From an uncultured Dyadobacter sp. (GTDB taxonomy: Bacteria; Bacteroidota; Bacteroidia; Cytophagales; Spirosomataceae): 5,025 nt of DNA. The position numbers and the translations under genes were made by a program. The DNA lies in NCBI GenBank assembly GCA_946481035.1, contig CAMLNK010000408.1, positions 1 to 5,025 of the forward strand, read 5' to 3'. Below the pieces are notes generated by a model. It did no database searches. It saw only the letters and a list, made by a program, of their open reading frames with translations, and was not told where the DNA came from. Positions 1 to 4,768 of this stretch are shown here, piece by piece (the stretch's first letter is position 1; each line of letters starts with the position of its first letter).

Positions 1-902
1 CCGGCAAAGTGCTGGCGATTGGCCACACGGCAATGCAAATGCACGAGAAGACGAATGAGAATATAAAAACGATCCGTCCGCTGAAAGACGGGGTGATTGC
101 CGACTTTACGGCGGCAGAAATGATGATCCGCGGGATGATCAAAATGATCGATACCGGCAGCCGCTTCTTCACTCCTTCTCACCGCATGGTGGTTTGTATT
201 CCTTCGGGAATTACCGAGGTTGAAAAACGGGCAGTAAAAGACTCCTGCGAGCACGCTGGTGCGAAGGAAGTCTACATGGTGCATGAGCCTATCGCCGCGG
301 CGATCGGTATCGGTATCGACATTACGCAGCCTAACGGGGTGATGATCGTCGATATCGGCGGTGGTACTACCGAAATCGCGGTAATCGCATTGTCGGGTAT
401 CGTCTGCGAGCAGTCGGTACGCATTGCGGGCGACGTTTTCACACGTGATATCGTGGATTATATGCGCCGCGAGCACAACCTGCTGATCGGTGAACGCTCT
501 GCGGAATTGATCAAAATGGCCATCGGTTCCGCTTCGCCTGAGCTGGAAGTACCTTTGGATGATTACCAGATCCGCGGCCGCGACCTTATGACAGGTATTC
601 CAAAGGAAATCCGTGTCACTTACAGCGAAATCGCTTATTCTCTCGATAAATCGATCTCCAAAATTGAAGAGGGCGTGATGAAAGCCCTCGAAATTTCCCC
701 GCCGGAGCTTTCTGCGGACATTTTCAAGAACGGTATTTACCTCACAGGCGGCGGCGCATTGATCCACGGCCTCGACAGACGTATCGCTCAGAAAACCAAG
801 CTGCCCGTACACATCGCCGACGATCCGTTGAAGGCTGTTGTAAAAGGTACCGGGGAAGTCCTCAAAAACCTCGAACTATACAAGCCTGTACTGATTTCGT
901 AG
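1..902 (+). CDS. mreB: Rod shape-determining protein MreB (5' end truncated by window edge)
   Basis: Bacterial actin homologue that polymerises on the inner face of the membrane and positions the lateral wall synthesis machinery. The frame is open from base 3 (Gly-Lys-Val-Leu-Ala-Ile-Gly) to a TAG at 900-902, so about 299 codons are visible; with a usual family length near 340-350, roughly 45-50 N-terminal residues, including the phosphate-1 loop, lie upstream. Visible hallmarks are IRPLKDGVIADF (about nt 72-107), EPIAAAIGIG, the phosphate-2 loop DIGGGTTE (from nt 351) and the adenosine-motif segment YLTGGGALIHGL (about nt 738-773). The GTG at 9 is an internal Val codon, not the start. It is the first visible gene of an mreBCD set, 118 nt before mreC. 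The MreB identification is essentially certain; only the start is unknown. Confidence 0.97.
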   Translation, partial: GKVLAIGHTAMQMHEKTNENIKTIRPLKDGVIADFTAAEMMIRGMIKMIDTGSRFFTPSHRMVVCIPSGITEVEKRAVKDSCEHAGAKEVYMVHEPIAAAIGIGIDITQPNGVMIVDIGGGTTEIAVIALSGIVCEQSVRIAGDVFTRDIVDYMRREHNLLIGERSAELIKMAIGSASPELEVPLDDYQIRGRDLMTGIPKEIRVTYSEIAYSLDKSISKIEEGVMKALEISPPELSADIFKNGIYLTGGGALIHGLDRRIAQKTKLPVHIADDPLKAVVKGTGEVLKNLELYKPVLIS

Positions 903-953
903 GATCGGAGCGCTCACAGTTCATCAGTCGGCACGCTGTGCAAGAAAAATTTC

Positions 954-961
954 TATTTTTG
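954..961 (+). promoter_or_regulatory. Candidate Bacteroidota -7 promoter element upstream of mreC
   Basis: TATTTTTG matches the Bacteroidota primary-sigma -7 consensus TAnnTTTG at every defined position. No convincing TTTG -33 element lies about 19-21 nt upstream; that area is GC-rich and reads cacgctgtg. If used, transcription would begin near 966-970, leaving a leader of about 50 nt before mreC. It would let mreC-mreD be expressed apart from mreB. The motif is short, so this is moderate evidence only. Confidence 0.45.
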
Positions 962-973
962 CGCATTGTGCGC
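961..973. promoter_or_regulatory. Palindrome at the predicted mreC transcription start
   Basis: GCGCA-TTG-TGCGC is a perfect 5-bp inverted repeat with a 3-nt spacer. Flanking TT (959-960) and AA (975-976) extend the symmetry if one base (974) is bulged. It abuts the candidate -7 element, where an operator could sit. It also competes with the inner hairpin of the larger inverted repeat for bases 961-965. Its function is unknown, and chance symmetry is possible. Confidence 0.3.
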
Positions 974-1020
974 CAAGCAGCGCAACCCGATTGATGAACT
1001 GCGCGTGAACATTAAACCCC

Positions 1021-1863
1021 ATGCTCCAACTCGTTGATTTCGTTGTCCGGAATCGTTTCTTTTTGGTTTTTGTGTTGCTGGAAGTGCTCAGTGTCTGGAT
1101 GATCGTGCGCAACAACACCTACTGGGGAGCTACCTACTTCAATACTTCGAATTATTACGTGGCCAAAACGCTCGCGTTTTCGAACTCTGTACGCGATTAT
1201 ACCAAGCTCGACGAGATCAATGCCGACCTCGCGAGCGAGAATGCGCATTTGCACGCGCTCGTAGCCAAGCTGAGCCAAACGAATCCAAGCCAGTTACCGG
1301 CAGGTTACGTGCCTGATTCTGCGTTTGCAGCGCGGTTTAGCTACACAGTCGCGAAAGTGGTAGACAACGAAACCAACAAAGCCAACAACGTCATCACGAT
1401 CGATAAGGGTACGGCGCATGGCATTAAGCCGGGGATGGGCGTCATTTCGGCGACAGGCGTGGTCGGTAAGGTCCGGTTCTGTTCGGAACATTACTCGGTC
1501 ATCACCTCGATCCTGCATTCGAATTTCATGGTTTCGTCCAAACTCGTGCGCAGCAAGGAAATCGGGTATGCCAAATGGGACGGAAAAGATCCTAACCAGA
1601 TCGACATGATCGACGTTTCGAAATATACCAAAGTCTACAAGGGCGATTCGGCGGTAACGTCCGACCAGAACTCGGTCTTCCCGCCGAACATCATGGTCGG
1701 AAAAGTAGAGCATGTGGCGGTAAACCCCAACCAGACTTTTTATAACATTACCCTGCGCCTCGCGACCGACTTTCGGAACCTGTCTTACGTGTATGTGGTA
1801 CAAAATCACCAACTTGTAGAACAGGAAAACCTTAAATCAAGAACCATAGAACTGAAAAAATGA
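1021..1863 (+). CDS. mreC: Rod shape-determining protein MreC
   Basis: Bitopic membrane protein linking cytoplasmic MreB filaments to the periplasmic wall-synthesis enzymes (PBP2/RodA) in the elongasome. The 280-residue product has a short cytoplasmic N terminus, one membrane helix at about residues 11-29, and a predicted coiled coil at about 56-86 (RDYTKLDEINADLASENAHL). The MreC beta core runs from about 106 to 265, with the family signature VITIDKGTAHGIKPGMGVIS...GVVGKV at about 124-151. Length and domain order are normal. ATG at 1021 is the first start in frame after the intergenic structure; it is preceded by aaacccc with no Shine-Dalgarno, as usual in this phylum. Its TGA overlaps the mreD start codon (ATGA at 1860-1863), implying translational coupling. 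Confidence 0.95.
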   Translation: MLQLVDFVVRNRFFLVFVLLEVLSVWMIVRNNTYWGATYFNTSNYYVAKTLAFSNSVRDYTKLDEINADLASENAHLHALVAKLSQTNPSQLPAGYVPDSAFAARFSYTVAKVVDNETNKANNVITIDKGTAHGIKPGMGVISATGVVGKVRFCSEHYSVITSILHSNFMVSSKLVRSKEIGYAKWDGKDPNQIDMIDVSKYTKVYKGDSAVTSDQNSVFPPNIMVGKVEHVAVNPNQTFYNITLRLATDFRNLSYVYVVQNHQLVEQENLKSRTIELKK

Positions 1864-2363
1864 GCTTACGCGAGGCGATACAATATTCCCTGATGATCCT
1901 GCTTTACCTGTTTTTGCAGATCTTCTTCATGCGGAATATCGTGCTGTTCAACTACGCGTTCTGCTTCATTTACATTGCGGCCATTCTGCTGCTGCCCGCG
2001 GATATGGACCGTATGTATACGTTACTCATCGCCTTCGCCGTGGGCTTTGTGGTGGATGTTTTTTCGAACACATTCGGTATGCATGCCTCCGCTACGGTGC
2101 TGATTGCCTATCTCAGGCCATTCCTGATCCATTACCAGATGAAGTCGCGCGGGGCCGAGCGCGCGGAGGTAGGCATACGCGCGCAAGGGCTGGGGGCATT
2201 CATTTCGTACATCTTCCCGCTGATCCTGGTGCACCATTCCATGCTGTTCCTGATGGAGATGAACAACTTTGGAATGATCCTTTACACGCTGATCCGCATC
2301 GGCGCCAGCGCACTTTTCACCACCGTCCTCATTATCCTGCTGGAACTCTTCTCCAAACGCTAG
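1860..2363 (+). CDS. mreD: Rod shape-determining protein MreD
   Basis: Polytopic inner-membrane component of the elongasome, partner of MreC. The 167-residue product is strongly hydrophobic, with about five or six predicted membrane helices (roughly residues 8-24, 28-46, 52-70, 75-90, 110-132 and 138-163). The segment GFVVDVFSNTFGMHASATVLIAYLRP resembles the conserved MreD stretch (G..D.f...G.HA) seen in Bacteroidota. The start overlaps the mreC stop by 4 nt, so it is almost certainly co-translated with mreC. In many Bacteroidota mreD is followed by mrdA (PBP2) and rodA, but here it is followed by a gap and a sigma-factor gene. MreD is poorly conserved, so the call rests on topology plus position as well as motifs. 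Confidence 0.9.
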   Translation: MSLREAIQYSLMILLYLFLQIFFMRNIVLFNYAFCFIYIAAILLLPADMDRMYTLLIAFAVGFVVDVFSNTFGMHASATVLIAYLRPFLIHYQMKSRGAERAEVGIRAQGLGAFISYIFPLILVHHSMLFLMEMNNFGMILYTLIRIGASALFTTVLIILLELFSKR

Positions 2364-2376
2364 CATGACATTTTGA

Positions 2377-2398
2377 CCGAACCGGCTTTTTGGCTCGG
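2377..2398 (+). terminator. Weak hairpin after mreD, possible terminator
   Basis: Thirteen nt after the mreD stop, CCGA (2377-2380) pairs with TCGG (2395-2398) and CC (2382-2383) with GG (2392-2393) around one A-C mismatch and an 8-nt loop. The T run lies in the loop, not 3' of the stem, so it is not a canonical intrinsic terminator. It is listed because the mre operon should end near here. Confidence 0.2.
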
Positions 2399-2444
2399 AA
2401 TTTGATGTATTAACATTAAATTAACGATACGAGGCGACACCGTT

Positions 2445-2476
2445 TGGGAGGCAGGTTACTCATCCCAGCTCTTTTT
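2445..2476 (+). terminator. Second weak terminator-like hairpin in the mreD-sigma gap
   Basis: TGGGA (2445-2449) pairs with TCCCA (2463-2467) across a 13-nt loop. A T-rich tail follows, with T5 at 2472-2476 and then aatttt. The stem-plus-T-run arrangement is terminator-like, but the stem is short, the loop long and the run starts 5 nt after the stem. It is a better candidate than the hairpin at 2377-2398 for ending mre transcription. Confidence 0.3.
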
Positions 2477-2536
2477 AATTTTATCGTGAAATAAGGGCAG
2501 TTAGGACGCTCCATTCAGCCATTTATCAAATTTTAA

Positions 2537-2568
2537 TTTGTACGAATTGGAGCTGTTATTAATCTTTG
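2537..2568 (+). promoter_or_regulatory. Bacteroidota-type promoter of the sigma/anti-sigma/gmk/nadD unit
   Basis: A -33 TTTG at 2537-2540 is separated by 20 nt from AATCTTTG at 2561-2568, which matches seven of eight positions of the TAnnTTTG -7 consensus, counting the two free ones; only the first T differs. Element sequence and spacing fit the vegetative promoter described for Bacteroides/Flavobacterium. Transcription would begin near 2573-2577, giving a leader of about 20 nt to the ATG at 2597 and under 12 nt to the ATG at 2585. I found no SigR-type GGAAT-N18-GTT promoter here, so autoregulation is not visible. Confidence 0.5.
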
Positions 2569-2596
2569 TAAATTCAGCATTCCTATGTTAGTTGCC

Positions 2597-3184
2597 ATGT
2601 CAGAAACGCTCACGACTAATGAATACACGGACGATCTTCGTTATGAAGTATTTAACCGCGAGTTCATGCCACACATTGATTCCATGTACAACTTCGCCTT
2701 CCGCCTCACCATGGACGAAGACGATGCAAACGACCTGGTTCAAGATACCTATCTGAAGGCGTTCCGATTTATATCTTCATTCGAACAGGGTACCAACGCA
2801 AAAGCCTGGCTTTTCAGGATCCTCAAAAACAGCTTCATCAACGACTACCGTAAAAAAAGTAAAGAGCCTTCCAAAGTTGATTATCAGGAAGTTGAAACGA
2901 CCTATAACTCCGAGGAAGCATCCGATACCACTTATACCGTAGATCTCCGTGCTGATGCTGTACAGGAACTGATCGGCGATGAAGTTGCGAACGCGCTCAA
3001 CGCCCTCCCTGTCGACTTCAGAACGGTCATCATTCTCTGCGACATCGAAGGTTTCACCTACGAAGAGATGGCCAAAATCCTGGACATCCCTATCGGAACG
3101 GTGAGGTCCAGATTGCACCGCGCACGTAACCTCCTGAAAGAAAAACTCAGAAGCTACGCGAGCTCAATGGGATATGATTCATAG
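2597..3184 (+). CDS. ECF-type RNA polymerase sigma factor, SigR-like
   Basis: Directs RNA polymerase to a dedicated regulon. The 195-residue product has sigma region 2 at about residues 23-87, with region 2.2 DANDLVQDTYLKAFR at 43-57 and EQGTNAKAWLFRILKNSFINDYRKK following. A roughly 45-residue acidic linker leads to region 4 at about 136-187, whose helix-turn-helix is YEEMAKILDIPIGTVRSRLHRAR. From memory of the family, this resembles Streptomyces SigR unusually well (LVQxTYxKAFR, GTNxKAWLxRIL, INxYRKK, ALPxxFR, DxEGF, PIGTVxSRLHR). The partner gene downstream looks like its anti-sigma RsrA, which strengthens the inference. An in-frame ATG at 2585 would add MLVA; I prefer 2597 because the predicted transcript starts near 2575. 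The stop codon lies at the base of a hairpin. The ECF call is near certain; the SigR-like subgroup is probable. Confidence 0.93.
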   Translation: MSETLTTNEYTDDLRYEVFNREFMPHIDSMYNFAFRLTMDEDDANDLVQDTYLKAFRFISSFEQGTNAKAWLFRILKNSFINDYRKKSKEPSKVDYQEVETTYNSEEASDTTYTVDLRADAVQELIGDEVANALNALPVDFRTVIILCDIEGFTYEEMAKILDIPIGTVRSRLHRARNLLKEKLRSYASSMGYDS

Positions 3185-3208
3185 GTTGTGAAACTTTTTT
3201 TGCAACCT
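3183..3208 (+). other. Stem-loop overlapping the sigma-factor stop codon
   Basis: Bases 3183-3193 (aggttgtgaaa) pair with 3198-3208 (ttttgcaacct) as an 11-bp stem with two G-U pairs and a cttt tetraloop. The stem begins inside the sigma TAG stop (3182-3184). The T run lies within the loop and right arm, and what follows (cttcggtt) is not U-rich, so it is not a standard terminator. Bases 3204-3207 (AACC) could instead pair with 3213-3216 (GGTT), a competing small hairpin. It may influence read-through, stability or the sigma to anti-sigma ratio; that is inference. Confidence 0.45.
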
Positions 3209-3221
3209 CTTCGGTTATAGG

Positions 3222-3233
3222 GTACAACTGTAC
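3222..3233. promoter_or_regulatory. Palindrome GTACA-AC-TGTAC upstream of the anti-sigma gene
   Basis: A perfect 5-bp dyad with a 2-nt centre, 32 nt before the anti-sigma ATG. The shape suits a small dimeric DNA-binding protein, but no copy was noticed elsewhere in the window and no clear promoter is next to it. It may be chance. Confidence 0.25.
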
Positions 3234-3265
3234 AATATTCCATTATTCTTTTTTCATTTTAACTA

Positions 3266-3553
3266 ATGAATGCATCTTCCACGACGCCTTCTGTAACAGA
3301 AGTTGCGCAAAAACAAATGAAGCATACCTGCGAGCATCATGCGGAGTGTATGAAAATCATTCAGGCAATCCTGGATGACGAGGCGAGCGAAGCAGAGAAA
3401 GACCACTTCCGCGAAAACATGGATAAATGCATCCCTTGTATCGAATCATACCGACTCGAAAAATGCATTAAGGATTCCCTTAACAATAAAATTGTGAAGA
3501 AACCTTGCCCGGAGAGCATTCTCAATACGATTATTTCAAAAATTAACAGTTAA
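3266..3553 (+). CDS. Small cysteine-rich anti-sigma factor, RsrA-like (ZAS/zf-HC2 family)
   Basis: Probably binds and inhibits the ECF sigma factor encoded just upstream. The 95-residue product has no membrane segment and six cysteines: C22, C28, C55, C58, C67 and C81. The core DHFRENMDKCIPCIESYRLEKCIK (47 to about 69) followed by a short C-terminal helix resembles Streptomyces RsrA (HHFEECSPCLEKYGLEQ). RsrA is a zinc anti-sigma that releases SigR when its thiols oxidise. Here the canonical H-x3-C-x2-C motif has Asn51 at the His position; His47 or another residue would have to serve as ligand if zinc is bound. There is no Shine-Dalgarno. An alternative start at Met18 (nt 3317) would give MKHTCEHH and remove a low-complexity Ser/Thr-rich leader. 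It ends 9 nt before gmk. The anti-sigma role is strong from position and motif; redox control is inference. Confidence 0.8.
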   Translation: MNASSTTPSVTEVAQKQMKHTCEHHAECMKIIQAILDDEASEAEKDHFRENMDKCIPCIESYRLEKCIKDSLNNKIVKKPCPESILNTIISKINS

Positions 3554-3562
3554 TCTGTTCGA

Positions 3563-4132
3563 GTGAAAGGTAAGCTTATCATATTTTCTGCCCCTTCCGG
3601 ATCCGGAAAGACCACCATTGTAAGGCATCTTTTAAATAAATACACACAGCAACTGGCATTTTCTGTCTCGGCATGTACGCGCCCGCGCCGCGATTACGAG
3701 ATAGACGGCAAAGATTACTACTTCCTGACCTTACAGGACTTTCGTCAGAGGATAGCGGATCAGCAGTTTGCGGAATGGGAGGAAGTTTACGCCGGCAATT
3801 ACTACGGCACACTCAAATCAGAAATACAGCGCCTTTGGGATGAAGGCAAACACGTCCTCTTCGATGTGGATGTGAAAGGAGGCTTAAAATTGAAAGAAGC
3901 ATATGGCGACGCCGCACTCGCTGTGTTCGTAAAAGTTACCTCCGACGAAGAAATCAAACGCCGCCTGTCGGGCCGCGGTACCGAAACGGCCGAAACGCTG
4001 GCCACCCGCCTGGCAAAAGTGCGTTACGAGCAAAGTTTCGAGCACGAGTTCGACGTGGTGCTTATCAATGATGAACTGGACGAAACGCTGGCCAAAGCGG
4101 AAGACCTCGTTCAGGCATTCATTCAATCCTAA
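3563..4132 (+). CDS. gmk: Guanylate kinase
   Basis: Cytoplasmic enzyme that phosphorylates GMP to GDP with ATP, an essential step in GTP/dGTP supply and GMP recycling. The 189-residue product has normal length. Visible are the P-loop SAPSGSGKTT (residues 9-18), the GMP-binding segment SVSACTRPRR...DGKDYYF (34-54), EWEEVYAGNYYGT (71-83), FDVDVKGG (100-107; DIDVQGA in many other bacteria) and the lid GRGTETAETLATRL (from 137). The start is GTG at 3563: it is 9 nt after the anti-sigma stop, no closer in-frame ATG exists, and the resulting MKGKLIIFSAPSGSGK is the expected Gmk N terminus. No promoter is seen before it, so it is probably co-transcribed with the sigma/anti-sigma pair. The identification is secure. 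Confidence 0.97.
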   Translation: MKGKLIIFSAPSGSGKTTIVRHLLNKYTQQLAFSVSACTRPRRDYEIDGKDYYFLTLQDFRQRIADQQFAEWEEVYAGNYYGTLKSEIQRLWDEGKHVLFDVDVKGGLKLKEAYGDAALAVFVKVTSDEEIKRRLSGRGTETAETLATRLAKVRYEQSFEHEFDVVLINDELDETLAKAEDLVQAFIQS

Positions 4133-4147
4133 AATTTACTATCCACA

Positions 4148-4165
4148 ATGGAATTGTTGCAATGA
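4148..4165 (+). other. Possible five-codon minicistron overlapping the nadD start
   Basis: ATG at 4148 opens a frame MELLQ whose TGA (4163-4165) overlaps the nadD ATG (4162-4164) as ATGA. Such an arrangement can couple termination with re-initiation. It lies in the 29-nt gmk-nadD gap and neither start has a clear Shine-Dalgarno, so it could be accidental. Confidence 0.2.
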
Positions 4166-4734
4166 AGATCGGCCTGTTTTTCGGATCGTTCAATCCTATT
4201 CACATCGGTCATTTGATCATTGCCAACACAATGGCCACCACCACCGACCTCGAACAGGTCTGGTTTATTGTGAGCCCGCAAAATCCGTTCAAGAAAAATA
4301 ATAGCCTCCTGCACGAATTCGACCGTTTCGACCTCGTGCAGCGTGCTATTTCGGATAACACGCTGCTCCGGGCGAACGACATCGAATTTCACATGCCGAA
4401 GCCGAGCTACACGATCGATACGCTCGTGCGCTTGCAGGAAAAGTTTCCGCAGCACCAGTTCAAGCTGATCATGGGAGAAGATAACCTGGCGCAATTTCCC
4501 AACTGGAAGAATTACGACAAGATTCTGGAATACACCGGTCTGTACGTTTATCCCAGGCCCAATTCAAAGCCGCACGCATTCGGCAACCATCCCGATGTGA
4601 AATTCGTGGAAGCGCCTTTGCTGGACATTTCGGCTACATTTCTTCGCGCTTGCATTAAGAAAGGCCAGTCGATCCGCTACATGGTACCCGAGCCGGTGGA
4701 GCAGCTGATCAAAATCAAGAAGTTTTATCAGTAG
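4162..4734 (+). CDS. nadD: Nicotinate-mononucleotide adenylyltransferase NadD
   Basis: Joins nicotinate mononucleotide and ATP to give nicotinate adenine dinucleotide, the penultimate step of NAD synthesis. The 190-residue product carries the nucleotidyltransferase signature GSFNPIHIGH (residues 8-17, with the H-x2-H catalytic histidines H14 and H17), SPQNPFK (38-44), MGEDNL (104-109) followed by W115, and ISATFLR (156-162, the ISSTxIR phosphate-binding motif). Family length is normal. ATG at 4162 places the signature directly at the N terminus as expected. It lies 29 nt after gmk on the same strand, so the two are probably co-transcribed. Its TAG faces the end of a minus-strand gene 15 nt away. 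Confidence 0.97.
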   Translation: MKIGLFFGSFNPIHIGHLIIANTMATTTDLEQVWFIVSPQNPFKKNNSLLHEFDRFDLVQRAISDNTLLRANDIEFHMPKPSYTIDTLVRLQEKFPQHQFKLIMGEDNLAQFPNWKNYDKILEYTGLYVYPRPNSKPHAFGNHPDVKFVEAPLLDISATFLRACIKKGQSIRYMVPEPVEQLIKIKKFYQ

Positions 4735-4739
4735 TGTCG

Positions 4740-4768
4740 TCAGGCCCGATTACAGCGGCCGGTCCTGA
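4740..4768. terminator. Inverted repeat at the convergent ends, possible bidirectional terminator
   Basis: TCAGG (4740-4744) pairs with CCTGA (4764-4768), continued by CC (4745-4746) with GG (4761-4762) after a bulged T4763; the loop is 14 nt. It spans the 15-nt gap between the two converging stop codons and the last codons of the minus-strand gene. Neither side has a T run, so termination is suggested by position only. Confidence 0.25.

Larger units (their letters stand above)
917..1001. repeat. Long imperfect inverted repeat between mreB and mreC, with a nested hairpin
   Basis: Seen directly: bases 917-931 (cagttcatcagtcgg) pair with 987-1001 (ccgattgatgaactg) over 15 positions, 14 Watson-Crick and one G-U (927/991). 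The enclosed 55 nt contain a second hairpin: 945-950 pair with 955-960 around the tetraloop ttct, extended after a 3-nt bulge by 937-941 with 961-965. There is no terminal U tract, so this is not a classical terminator. In a read-through mreB-mreC transcript it would fold into a compact nested stem-loop. A role in RNA processing or stability is inference. Confidence 0.6.

Noticed and set aside
9..11. GTG at position 9 as the mreB start
   Set aside because: The frame continues to the window edge with conserved MreB sequence (GKVLAIG), and starting here would remove the phosphate-1 domain. The gene is cut by the window.
1012..1812. Long minus-strand open frames opposite mreC (1012-1278 and 1294-1812)
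   Set aside because: They lie wholly or almost wholly antisense to a securely identified gene. Their products are Arg/His/Asp-rich with no recognisable motif, typical of antisense shadows of a codon-biased gene.
2022..2366. 114-codon minus-strand open frame opposite mreD
   Set aside because: It is antisense to mreD; the His/Gln-rich composition is what the complement of hydrophobic codons gives.
2397..2422. GGAAT at 2397-2401 as the -35 of a SigR-type autoregulated promoter
   Set aside because: No GTT follows at a spacing of 17-19 nt; that stretch is AT-rich (ttaacattaaattaac). A vegetative-type promoter closer to the gene explains transcription better.
2407..2430. GTAT/ATAC flanks and repeated ATTAAC in the mreD-sigma gap
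   Set aside because: Only 4 bp of symmetry and a 6-nt repeat in AT-rich DNA; expected by chance.
4129..4494. 121-codon minus-strand open frame opposite nadD
   Set aside because: It is antisense to the nadD catalytic N terminus, whose motifs are intact; no family features were seen in the antisense product.
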